Of a stretch of DNA of 64,000 nt, positions 36,090 to 43,568 are shown piece after piece (position 1 is the first letter of the stretch; every line of letters starts with the position of its first letter). The translations under genes were made by a program, and so were the position numbers. Where the stretch lies: contig JAEUJY010000107.1 in assembly GCA_016794525.1 (NCBI GenBank), forward strand, positions 1 to 64,000. The letters are read 5' to 3'. Below the pieces are notes generated by a model that was not told the DNA's origin, ran no database searches, and worked only from the letters and a program-made list of their open reading frames with translations. This stretch comes from Myxococcales bacterium. GTDB taxonomy: Bacteria > Myxococcota_A > Polyangia > Haliangiales > Haliangiaceae.

Positions 36090-38635
36090 TGCGCGGCGCA
36101 CGGCTGGTCTGGGTCGCCGCGCTGGCGACGCTCGCGTTCGTGCTCGGGGCGCCGACGGTCCGCGCCCAGCCGGGCGCCCAGGGGCGCTACCAGCTCGGCT
36201 CGAAGGCGTTCGTCGGTGCGCCGTTCGTGCTGGCGATCGTCGTCGACGGGCTCGAGGAGCAGCCGACGCCCAAGCTGCCGTCGCTGACGGTGCCCGGGCT
36301 CGAGATCATCGAGGGCGACGCCGACTTCCGCGGCGGCTTCAACCTGACCGTCAACGGCCGTCGCGTGCAGGGTGGCGGCGGCACCTGGGTGCTGACCTAC
36401 CGGGTCACCGCCGAGAAGGCCGGCCTGTTCAACCTGCCGGCGGTCAACGTCACCCAGGGCGCGACGACGGTGCCGATCCGCGGCGGCAACCTCGAGGTCA
36501 TCGACCTGCCGACGACCAACGACATGAAGTTCGCGGTCACGTTGCCGCAGCGGCCGGTCTACATCGGCGAGACGTTCCCGGTCGAGCTCGAGTGGCTCCT
36601 GCGCAAGAACCCGCAGGACCAGCAGTTCGGCGTGCCGCTGCTCAACATGGACACGACCTTGTCGGTGCAGGTGCCGACGCCGACCAACCCGCGCCAGGTG
36701 CTCGAGTTCGCCACCGACAAGGGCCAGCAGAAGCTCGGCTTCGAGCAAGATCGCGTGACCCGCGACGGGCTCACCTACGATCGCTTCCGCTTCCCGCTGC
36801 AGGTGACCGCGCGCAAGGCCGGGCCGATCGTGATCCCGCCGGCGTCGGTCGTCGTCGAGCTCGAGATCGGCCAGGGCCGCGACGCGTTCGGCTTCCCGGT
36901 CGCGCGCACCGACACGTTCCGCGCCACCGACGTCCAGCGCACGCTCGACGTGCGGCCGGTGCCCGAGACCGACAAGCCGCCGAGCTTCGCCGGCGCGGTC
37001 GGCTCGTCGTACTCGATCAGCGCGCGCGCGTCGCGCTCGGTGGTGCAGCTGGGCGAGCCGCTCGAGCTCGAGATCACGGTCAAGAGCGATCAGCGCCTCG
37101 ACACCGTCAACCTGCCGCCGCTCGACGGCCCCGGCGGCCTGCCCAAGGCCAAGTTCGCGGCGCCGGCCGACGCGCCGGTCGGCGAGCTGTCCGACGACGG
37201 CAAGCAGAAGACGTGGAAGGTCTCGGTGCAGGTCACCGCGGCCGACACCACCGAGATCCCGGGGCTGGCGTTCGCGTACTTCGATCCGGCCAAGGCCACC
37301 TACCAGACCATCCACAGCGAGCCGATCGCGCTGTCGGTCAAGGGCGGCAGCGTGGTCGGCGCGGCGCAGGTGGTGGGCCAGCCGTCGGGCAGCGGCGCGC
37401 CGCCGCCGACCGCCGAGTCGTCGTCGGTGCTGTCGCTGGCCGGCGTCGACCTGGCGCTGTCGCCGCCGGGCGCCGGCGGCGGCCCGATGGGGCGCGGCGT
37501 GCTGTGGGCGATCGTCGCGGCGCTGTACCTCGCGCCGCTGGCCTTGCTCGGCCTGGCGCTGGCGCGGCGCCGCGGCGCCAGCCGGCGCGAGGAGGTCGGC
37601 GAGGTCAAGGCGGCGCTGCGCGCGCTGGGCGCCGAGATCGAGCGCGCGCGCCAGGCGCCGGCCAAGGACGCGGCGATCGCGCTGTCGCGGTGCCTGTCGA
37701 CCACCGCCCGCGCGCTGGGCCGCACCGTCGACGACAAGCTGATCGCGCGGATCGAGAACGCCGGCTTCGCGCCCGACGCCAAGGGCGAGCCGCTGCCGTC
37801 GGAGCTGCGCGCCGAGCTGGCCAACCTGCTCGACACCTGGACCAAGGACGCGCGGCGCGGCGGCGGGCGCGGCGCGGCGGCGGCGCTGGTGCTGATCGTC
37901 GCCACCGCCTGGCCCGGCGCGGCCCGGGCCGACGAGGCGTTGACCGCGGCGCGCGGCGCCTACCAGGACGCGCTGGCCGCCACCGAGCCGGCGGCCAAGC
38001 AGCGCGCGTTCGCCACCGCGGCGGCGGCGTTCGGGCGGGTCGTCGCGGCCCGGCCGTCGGCCGCGGTCTACACCGACCTCGGCAACGCCGCGCTCGGCGC
38101 CGGCGATCTCGGCGCGGCGGTGCTGGCCTACCGCCGGGCGATGGCGCTCGACCGCGACGACGGCCGCGCGCGCCGCAACCTGGCGTGGGTGCGCAGCCGG
38201 CTGCCGGCCGAGCTGCGGCCGGCCTCGACCTCGGCCACCGAGACGCTGTTCTTCTTCCACGCCGCGTGGTCGCGCGATCGCCGGCTCCTGGTCGGCGCGT
38301 TCGCGTTCGCGGTGGCGATCCTGGTGCTGGTGCCGTGGCGCGGCGCGCGGCGTCGCTCGCTGACGCCGATCGCGGTGATCGGCGGCATCGTCTGGGCGAC
38401 GATGACGATCTCGCTGGTCGTCGAGGATCGCCGCGCCAGCGACGCGGTCGTGATGCAGGCCGCCGAGCTGCGCACCGCCGACAGCGCGGTGGCGCCGGTG
38501 GCGCGCGCGACGCCGCTGCCGGCCGGCACCGAGCTCACGATCGGCGAGCGCCGCGGCGACTGGGTGCGGGTGCACCTCGCCGGCACGCTGTCGGGATGGC
38601 TCCCGGCCGGCGCCGTCGAGCGCGTCGCGCGGTGA
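36089..38635 (+). CDS. batD: BatD-BatE fusion protein
   Basis: 848 residues. A Sec signal (VLGAPTVRAQ) is followed by two or three periplasmic beta-sandwich domains (~30-450) of the BatD/oxygen-tolerance type (FVLAIVVDGLEEQPTPKLPS and SVVQLGEPLELEITVKSDQR). A membrane helix lies near 470-495 (LWAIVAALYLAPLALLGLAL), and a cytoplasmic helical region follows. A second exported part begins near 595 with its own signal-like helix, then two TPRs (AVYTDLGNAALGAGDLGAAV), a membrane helix and a C-terminal SH3-like domain (GDWVRVHLAGTLSGWLPAGA). The last part corresponds to BatE, normally a separate gene. It is the end of the operon. Confidence 0.83.
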   Translation: MRGARLVWVAALATLAFVLGAPTVRAQPGAQGRYQLGSKAFVGAPFVLAIVVDGLEEQPTPKLPSLTVPGLEIIEGDADFRGGFNLTVNGRRVQGGGGTWVLTYRVTAEKAGLFNLPAVNVTQGATTVPIRGGNLEVIDLPTTNDMKFAVTLPQRPVYIGETFPVELEWLLRKNPQDQQFGVPLLNMDTTLSVQVPTPTNPRQVLEFATDKGQQKLGFEQDRVTRDGLTYDRFRFPLQVTARKAGPIVIPPASVVVELEIGQGRDAFGFPVARTDTFRATDVQRTLDVRPVPETDKPPSFAGAVGSSYSISARASRSVVQLGEPLELEITVKSDQRLDTVNLPPLDGPGGLPKAKFAAPADAPVGELSDDGKQKTWKVSVQVTAADTTEIPGLAFAYFDPAKATYQTIHSEPIALSVKGGSVVGAAQVVGQPSGSGAPPPTAESSSVLSLAGVDLALSPPGAGGGPMGRGVLWAIVAALYLAPLALLGLALARRRGASRREEVGEVKAALRALGAEIERARQAPAKDAAIALSRCLSTTARALGRTVDDKLIARIENAGFAPDAKGEPLPSELRAELANLLDTWTKDARRGGGRGAAAALVLIVATAWPGAARADEALTAARGAYQDALAATEPAAKQRAFATAAAAFGRVVAARPSAAVYTDLGNAALGAGDLGAAVLAYRRAMALDRDDGRARRNLAWVRSRLPAELRPASTSATETLFFFHAAWSRDRRLLVGAFAFAVAILVLVPWRGARRRSLTPIAVIGGIVWATMTISLVVEDRRASDAVVMQAAELRTADSAVAPVARATPLPAGTELTIGERRGDWVRVHLAGTLSGWLPAGAVERVAR

Positions 38636-38647
38636 TCACGCGGCGGC

Positions 38648-39970
38648 CTACTCGTCGTCGCCGCCGCCGCTCGACGACGAGGGACCACCACCACCGCCGC
38701 TGCCCGACAGCTCGATGATCAGCTCGTCGCTCTCGACCTCGTCGTCCCCGGGGCCCATCATCGGCTTCGCGACGTAGGTGCTGGGCGCCGCGTCGCCACC
38801 TGCGCCCGGGCCGGCCGCCACGCGCGCGTCGTGCACCGCCTTGGTGTGCGCCTGCAGCTTCTGCGAGCCGCCCACCTTGTGGAGCTCCTGCTTCCACGCG
38901 CCCACGTAGGTGGGAAACACGCCCTTGGTGCCGTTGCCGAAGCGCTCCTGGAACGTGCCAGGCCCGAGCGCGACGTCGCGGATGAGCAGATGGGCGTGGC
39001 CGGCGCGCGCGCTGTCGATCAGCAGCACCATCGCCAGCTCGCAGATCAGCGCGTGGGCGGCGGCGTCGAGGGTCGGCACCGTGGCCTGGAGCTCGGCCAG
39101 CGTCGTGTGCTGGGCGTCGAGGAGGCGGCGCACGCACTGGTTCATCGCCGCCGGCTCGACATGCAGACGCGCGCAGGCGGCATCGAGGCTCTTGGCGATG
39201 TGGGCGTACGAGCGGCCTTTGCCGTCACGCCGCGTGTGCTCCTCACCCGCCTTGAGCGGGCCGCCGATCGCATCCTTGGTGTGGGCCATCGGCTTGATCA
39301 AGTAGAAGCGTCCCGACACCGCGACCTTGATCGGCTTGTCTTCCGGGCCGGCTTGGCCCACGCCCGGGAGCGCACGGTTGCGCTCCATGAACTCCTTCAG
39401 GCGCTTGCGCGTCGAGCTGGCCGAGTGCTTCTGCACCGGCTCGGTCGGCATTGGCGGTGGCTCGGCGCCCTTCTTGCCCTTCTTTCGCTTCGACGGCTGC
39501 TCGACCTCGGAGGCCTCGCCGTCCGACCGCGGGCTCTCGGACCCGCTGACGTCGCGGGTCATCTGGTAGCGCCGCGCCGCCGCCGCGGCGGCGGCCCCGT
39601 CGTCGTCGTCGTCGCCGTCGTCGTCATGCAAGGCGCGCTTGGGGCGCTCCGCGCCGTCCTCATCGTCGACCGGCGGTGTCAGGCGCCCGGCGTCGTAGTC
39701 GTCGCGGTTGCTGCGCGCCGGCTCGTCGCCGTCCAGCCACCGCACCATCGCGGGGTTGCCGAGGACGGGGCTCGCGGGGCGCCGGGCCTGGCGCTTGGCG
39801 GGCTCGTCGAGGTTGTCCAGCATCTCGGGCACACCGAAGCCGGTCGGCGCGGGCGGCGCTGCGCCGCGGCGTGGCCGCGACGGGGTGCTGCGGCTGGTGC
39901 GCTTGGCGCTCGACCGCTCCGACGGCGGCGGCAGGTACTCGTCGTCGTCGTCGTCGTGTCGGCTGTCCAT
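38648..39970 (-). CDS. Orphan protein with disordered acidic N-terminus, controlled by palindrome D
   Basis: 440 residues. The first ~175 are disordered and strongly acidic or basic (SRHDDDDDEYLPPP, KRKKGKKG), including Asp runs. Residues ~190-390 look globular (VAVSGRFYLIKPMAHTKDAI and GTKGVFPTYVGAWKQELHKV), and the C-terminus is Gly/Ser-rich. No signal peptide, membrane helix or recognised family. The ATG at 39970 lies 56 bp after palindrome D, the same arrangement as at the DUF4157 protease. It could be an effector or a secreted-system substrate; this is inference. It converges with the end of the Bat operon, with 12 bp between stops. Confidence 0.62.
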   Translation of the reverse strand: MDSRHDDDDDEYLPPPSERSSAKRTSRSTPSRPRRGAAPPAPTGFGVPEMLDNLDEPAKRQARRPASPVLGNPAMVRWLDGDEPARSNRDDYDAGRLTPPVDDEDGAERPKRALHDDDGDDDDDGAAAAAAARRYQMTRDVSGSESPRSDGEASEVEQPSKRKKGKKGAEPPPMPTEPVQKHSASSTRKRLKEFMERNRALPGVGQAGPEDKPIKVAVSGRFYLIKPMAHTKDAIGGPLKAGEEHTRRDGKGRSYAHIAKSLDAACARLHVEPAAMNQCVRRLLDAQHTTLAELQATVPTLDAAAHALICELAMVLLIDSARAGHAHLLIRDVALGPGTFQERFGNGTKGVFPTYVGAWKQELHKVGGSQKLQAHTKAVHDARVAAGPGAGGDAAPSTYVAKPMMGPGDDEVESDELIIELSGSGGGGGPSSSSGGGDDE

Positions 39971-40026
39971 GGCCGCCCCCCGGCAGGTGAAGCGACCATG
40001 GTGCGCCCGGCGTCCACCCCGCCGCA

Positions 40027-40045
40027 ATCACCCCGGAGCGGTGAT
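40027..40045. promoter_or_regulatory. Palindrome ATCACC-N7-GGTGAT, site D
   Basis: A perfect 6-bp inverted repeat with spacer CCGGAGC, 56 bp upstream of the orphan protein start and downstream of the cytochrome lipoprotein stop. It shares geometry with sites A, B and C. Confidence 0.65.
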
Positions 40046-40062
40046 GCCGCTTGCGTCGCGGC

Positions 40063-40434
40063 CTACGGCGCGCCGCAGGCGAGCCACTCGCCGAGCTGGC
40101 GGCGCTCGGCCTCGGTCGGCTTCGGCGCGTCCTCGGGCATGATCGTGTTGACCGCGTTGGGCCCGGCCGCGGCCTGCTCGTCGATGTGCTCGATGGTCTG
40201 GCGCACGCCCTCGACGGTGTCGTAGTCGTGGAACGCGGGCGCGCCGTGGCGGGCGGCGCCGGTCTTGGTGCTCGAGTGGCAGTCGACGCAGTAGGTGTCC
40301 ATGAACGACTTGCCGAAGTTCACGTACGTGAGCGTCTGGGTCGGCGGGCACACCGAGCCGGTCGGCTCGCCGTGCTCGCCACACGCGGTCAGGGTGAGCG
40401 CGGCGCACAGGCCGAGCGCGAGGATCAACTTCAT
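40063..40434 (-). CDS. c-type cytochrome-like lipoprotein
   Basis: 123 residues. Lipoprotein signal (LTLTACGE), then one haem-binding motif CVDCH at about residue 50, in the context SFMDTYCVDCHSSTKTGAAR. The conserved late Met may lie in TIMPEDAPKPTEAERR, where MP is the usual axial ligand position. The fold fits a small monohaem cytochrome. It is the last gene of a cluster read on the minus strand from 41996, 105 nt after the porin gene. It is likely part of an outer-membrane electron-transfer or redox-sensing set. Confidence 0.78.
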   Translation of the reverse strand: MKLILALGLCAALTLTACGEHGEPTGSVCPPTQTLTYVNFGKSFMDTYCVDCHSSTKTGAARHGAPAFHDYDTVEGVRQTIEHIDEQAAAGPNAVNTIMPEDAPKPTEAERRQLGEWLACGAP

Positions 40435-40539
40435 GGGTACTGCCTTTCGCGAGCCGCGACTATAGCGGCCCGGCGGCGCCGTGGGCACCGCCGTGATCCT
40501 CGCCACCGTTGACCGCGCCGCGACCCGTGGTCGCAGGCC

Positions 40540-41640
40540 TCACATGCGGTAGTGGAACTGCACCAGCCCGTAGCTGGCGTTGTCGCCGCCCTTGCCCAGC
40601 GCGATCATCTGCAGCCGGCCCATCAGCACCAGCTCCATGTGCGTCTTGGGGAACCAGTGCAGGTTCACCTCGACGGTGTCGCGGTCGACGTCGGGCACCT
40701 TGACGTCCTCGTCGTAGTGGCCGAGGCCGACGTCGAGGAAGTAGCTGTGCGCGAAGAACCACGACGCCAGCAGGTACGCGACCGCCTGGTTGCGCTTGCC
40801 GCCGGCGTCGAACTTCTGGTGCACCACCTGGGCCTCGGCCGACAGCAGCACCTCGGGCCCGTCGAGCCACAGCTTGGCGGTCGCGCCGCCCTGGGTGCGG
40901 ACGTCCTCGGCGCCGTTGGCGTAGCGGCCCTCGGCGCCGACCGAGATCTTGCCGAAGCGCTTCTCGGCGTACAGCGCGGCGCCGTCGCCGTCCTCGATGC
41001 TGTCCTGCCAGCGGTCGTGGACGAAGCCGGTGACGTGCAGCTCGGCGCCCGGCGTGACCCAGCCGACCGACGCGCCGTAGGCCTCGCTGAACAGCGGCGT
41101 GCCGCCGAAGCGCCGGGTGTACGCGGTGTGCTCGGCCAGGCGCAGGCCGTAGGTCGGCATGAACCGACCGGCGCGCGCGTAGAGGCCCTCGCCGGACTCC
41201 TGCTGGTGCCACTCGACGTAGTGGTTGCGCGACCACAGCACCGTGATCGGCGAGTCCTCGTTGGGGATCGTGAAGCCGAGATCGGCGACCACGCTCACCG
41301 GGCCGCGATCGGCCTGGACGTGCCCCTCGATCTGCATCGGGAACGCCGCCGGGCCGAAGCCGCCGCCGGGGTTGCTGACGCCGGCCGCGGCGCGCGCGTC
41401 ACCGCCGAGGTGCAGCCACTCGGGCAGCTCCTTGGCGCCGTGCAGGAACGTCGGATCGCCGCCCCACTTGGCGTCGTCCTCGTCGGTGAGCTCGCCGTTG
41501 TCGTTGAGCAGGCCGCCGCCGGTGGGCGACAGGTGGCAGGCGCCGCAGGTCTGCTCGCGCGACAGCTGGTACTGCGGGTAGGCGTGGGCGATCCCGGCGG
41601 TGGCCGCGATCGCCAGGGCGATCAGGAGGGCGCGCTTCAT
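40540..41640 (-). CDS. Outer-membrane porin-like barrel with N-terminal haem motif
   Basis: 366 residues. A Sec signal (IAATAGIAHA) is followed at once by a CGACH haem motif (EQTCGACHLSPTGGGLLNDN). The remaining ~300 residues alternate hydrophobic strands and polar turns (GPVSVVADLGFTIPNEDS, LYAEKRFGKISVGAEGRY) and end in the terminal VQFHYRM, whose aromatic close is typical of outer-membrane proteins. The start ATG overlaps the upstream cytochrome stop (ATGA). A haem site fused to a barrel suggests electron passage across the outer membrane, as in porin-cytochrome systems. Confidence 0.72.
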   Translation of the reverse strand: MKRALLIALAIAATAGIAHAYPQYQLSREQTCGACHLSPTGGGLLNDNGELTDEDDAKWGGDPTFLHGAKELPEWLHLGGDARAAAGVSNPGGGFGPAAFPMQIEGHVQADRGPVSVVADLGFTIPNEDSPITVLWSRNHYVEWHQQESGEGLYARAGRFMPTYGLRLAEHTAYTRRFGGTPLFSEAYGASVGWVTPGAELHVTGFVHDRWQDSIEDGDGAALYAEKRFGKISVGAEGRYANGAEDVRTQGGATAKLWLDGPEVLLSAEAQVVHQKFDAGGKRNQAVAYLLASWFFAHSYFLDVGLGHYDEDVKVPDVDRDTVEVNLHWFPKTHMELVLMGRLQMIALGKGGDNASYGLVQFHYRM

Positions 41641-41996
41641 CGGGGCGCTCCCGCGATGATCCACTGCTCGATCAGCGCGATGTCGGCGTCGGGCAGCGGG
41701 CCGTCGACCGGCATCCGCTTCTCGCCGCTGGTGCGCAAGATGAACAGCAGCTCGGAGTCGTTGGGCTCGCCGGTCTGCGGGGCGAACGGGCGGCTGTCGA
41801 AGGTCTCCTGGGCTGCCTCGACGCTCGACAGGTCGACGCCCTCGCGCTGCGTGCGCGCGCTGTGGCAGGTGGCGGTGGCGCACGACGGCGCCAGGATCGC
41901 CTTGACGATGTAGGCAAACTCGGCCGGCCGCTCGTCGGTCTCGGCGGCGCAGGCGCTGGCGATCAGCGCGAGCGCGAGGACTGGAACAAGGCGCAT
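41637..41996 (-). CDS. c-type cytochrome-like lipoprotein with CX4CH motif
   Basis: 119 residues. The lipobox is LIASACA. The putative haem site is CATATCH (C-x4-CH), wider than the usual CxxCH but frequent in myxobacterial cytochrome-like lipoproteins. The C-terminal part (KRMPVDGPLPDADIALIEQW) has the usual Met-Pro and helix of cytochrome c. A good Shine-Dalgarno (AAGGAG) lies 9 nt before the ATG. It heads the cytochrome-porin pair and is divergent from the riboswitch. Confidence 0.7.
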   Translation of the reverse strand: MRLVPVLALALIASACAAETDERPAEFAYIVKAILAPSCATATCHSARTQREGVDLSSVEAAQETFDSRPFAPQTGEPNDSELLFILRTSGEKRMPVDGPLPDADIALIEQWIIAGAPR

Positions 41997-42159
41997 GAAC
42001 GACTCCTTGGCGCCCGCAGGCGCGGGCCCGGGAGGTGTATCAGGCCGTGAGGCAGCGTCGCGAGTTCTTGGTGTCGCACCGCTGACGGTTCCTGACCGAC
42101 GTTGACAGCCGTGGCGCTGCTCGGTACAGAGGGCGCGCAAGGAGTGCGCTAGCGAAGCA

Positions 42160-42345
42160 AGCGACCAAACCACGCGATGGGTGACGGGAAGCCGGTGCGA
42201 ATCCGGCGCAGCCCCCGCTACTGTGACCGAGGACGAACGCGGCACTGCTTGCCACCGGGAGACCGGGAAGGCGCCGCCAGTAGGACGAATCGGGAGTCAG
42301 GAGACCGGCCCTTCGCACAACCTTCGGGGTGCAAGGGCCGCATGC
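42160..42345 (+). ncRNA. Cobalamin (B12) riboswitch
   Basis: Conserved blocks in order: GGGAAGCCGGTGCGAATCCG near 42186, GCCCCCGCTACTGTGAC near 42211-42227, GGGAAGGC near 42266, and the B12-box core AGTCAGGAGACC at 42295-42306. The 5' and 3' boundaries are approximate. A hairpin with arms GGCCCTT..GCAC and GTGCAAGGGCC (42307-42339) follows. It precedes the beta-propeller lipoprotein at 42380 with no other gene between. It should reduce expression when adenosylcobalamin is plentiful. Confidence 0.9.
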
Positions 42346-42356
42346 GCGGTCGTTGG

Positions 42357-42373
42357 CCCCGCGTCACGTGGGG
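42357..42373 (+). promoter_or_regulatory. Hairpin masking the ribosome-binding site of the riboswitch gene
   Basis: CCCC (42357-42360) can pair with GGGG (42370-42373) through GCGTCACGT, with an inner CG/CG step. The GGGG is part of the only Shine-Dalgarno-like sequence before the ATG at 42380. This fits translational control by the riboswitch. Confidence 0.55.
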
Positions 42374-42379
42374 TGACAC

Positions 42380-43495
42380 ATGCAACGACTGAGCACGAGT
42401 GCGATCGCGATCACGGTAGGGCTGGGGCTGGGCGCCATCGGGTGCGGCGACAACAACAGCGGCGACGACGAGCCGACGCCGGACGCCGGCGTGGCCGGGC
42501 CCGTCGCCTACGCGGTGTCGGGCGACTTCGCCACCACCGGCGTCTTCACCGCCATCGACGTGGCGACCCGGACGGTGCACACCAACGCGCTGGCCGGCGT
42601 CGCCGGCGGCGATCCGTTCCTGCGCCAGATCGGCGACGAGGTGATGATCGTCAACCGCGACAGCGGCGAGAACGTCACGGTGCTGGGCGGCGCGCCGCTG
42701 GCGCTGATCGACCAGTACGGCACCGGCGGCGGTTCGAACCCGCAGGACGTCGCCGCGGTCGGCGGCACGCTGTACGTTCCGGCGCTCGGCACCGCCGGCG
42801 TGGTGGTGATCGATCGCGCCACCCGCGCGACCCGCACCGTCGCGATCGCCGGCGATCCCGACGGCAAGCCCGACTGCGTGTCGGCCTACGCGATCGGCGC
42901 GCAGGTGTTCGTCGCGTGCGGCCTGCTCGACGAGAACTTCGCGCCGCGCGGCGACGGCCTGGTCGCGGTGATCGACACCGCCACCGACACGGTCGCCACC
43001 ACCGTGCGGCTGCCCGCCACCAACCCGGTCGGCCTGTTCGCGCGGATGCCGGGCGGCGACCTGGTGATCGGCACGGCGCCGTCGTTCAACGACTTCACGA
43101 CGGGCTGCCTGGCGCGGGTCGGCGCGACCGGCGCCCACGCGACCAGCTGCCTGGTGACCAACGCCGCGCTCGGCGGGCTGGCCAACCACGTCGACGTGCC
43201 GGCCGACGGCTCGGCGATCTGGGTGTCGGTGACCGGCTTCGCGCCCGACTTCTCGTCGCAGTTCGGCAAGCTCCGGGCGCTCGATCCGGCGACCGGCGTG
43301 CCGGCGCCGGTCGCGTCCAAGGACGGCCAGCAGATCGACGACGTCGCCGCGTGCGGCGATGGCTACGTCGTGGCCGCCGACGGCACGATGGGCGCCAGCG
43401 GCATCCGGATCTGGAAGGACGGCGTCGAGACCACGACGACGCCGCTCGACATCGGCCGGCCGACCGGCTTCGGCAACAACCTGATCTGCCGCTAG
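42380..43495 (+). CDS. Riboswitch-controlled beta-propeller lipoprotein (BtuG-like candidate)
   Basis: 371 residues. The lipobox is LGAIGCG, followed by an Asp/Pro-rich linker. The body is a chain of YVTN/YncE-like propeller blades (VFTAIDVATRTVHTNALAGV, GVVVIDRATRATRTVAIAGD, LVAVIDTATDTVATTVRLPA). Six or seven blades fit the length. It is the only gene behind the B12 riboswitch. In Bacteroidetes, the surface lipoprotein BtuG is a propeller that captures cobalamin; this gene has similar lipidation, fold class and B12 control. No TonB receptor or BtuCDF is in the window. The function is inferred. A stop-associated hairpin follows. Confidence 0.75.
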   Translation: MQRLSTSAIAITVGLGLGAIGCGDNNSGDDEPTPDAGVAGPVAYAVSGDFATTGVFTAIDVATRTVHTNALAGVAGGDPFLRQIGDEVMIVNRDSGENVTVLGGAPLALIDQYGTGGGSNPQDVAAVGGTLYVPALGTAGVVVIDRATRATRTVAIAGDPDGKPDCVSAYAIGAQVFVACGLLDENFAPRGDGLVAVIDTATDTVATTVRLPATNPVGLFARMPGGDLVIGTAPSFNDFTTGCLARVGATGAHATSCLVTNAALGGLANHVDVPADGSAIWVSVTGFAPDFSSQFGKLRALDPATGVPAPVASKDGQQIDDVAACGDGYVVAADGTMGASGIRIWKDGVETTTTPLDIGRPTGFGNNLICR

Positions 43496-43520
43496 CCGAG
43501 CGCCAGCGAGGCTGTCTCGG
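43496..43520 (+). terminator. Post-stop hairpin, possible terminator (copy 2)
   Basis: CCGAG (43496-43500) pairs with CTCGG (43516-43520). The loop CGCCAGCGAGGCT is identical to copy 1 near position 400. The C-to-G change in the left arm is matched by G-to-C in the right arm. There is no U-tract. Confidence 0.45.
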
Positions 43521-43568
43521 TGGGGCCACGCGGTCCACGCGGTTCGCCGAGCGAGCCTATCTCGCGCC

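Noticed and set aside
33579-36101. An 840-codon frame on the minus strand
   Set aside because: It is the shadow of the BatC-like lipoprotein; Leu/Arg/Gly-rich and without family features.
42727-42745. GGTTCGAAC as a possible tRNA T-loop
   Set aside because: It lies inside the beta-propeller coding sequence, with no matching acceptor, D or anticodon arms.
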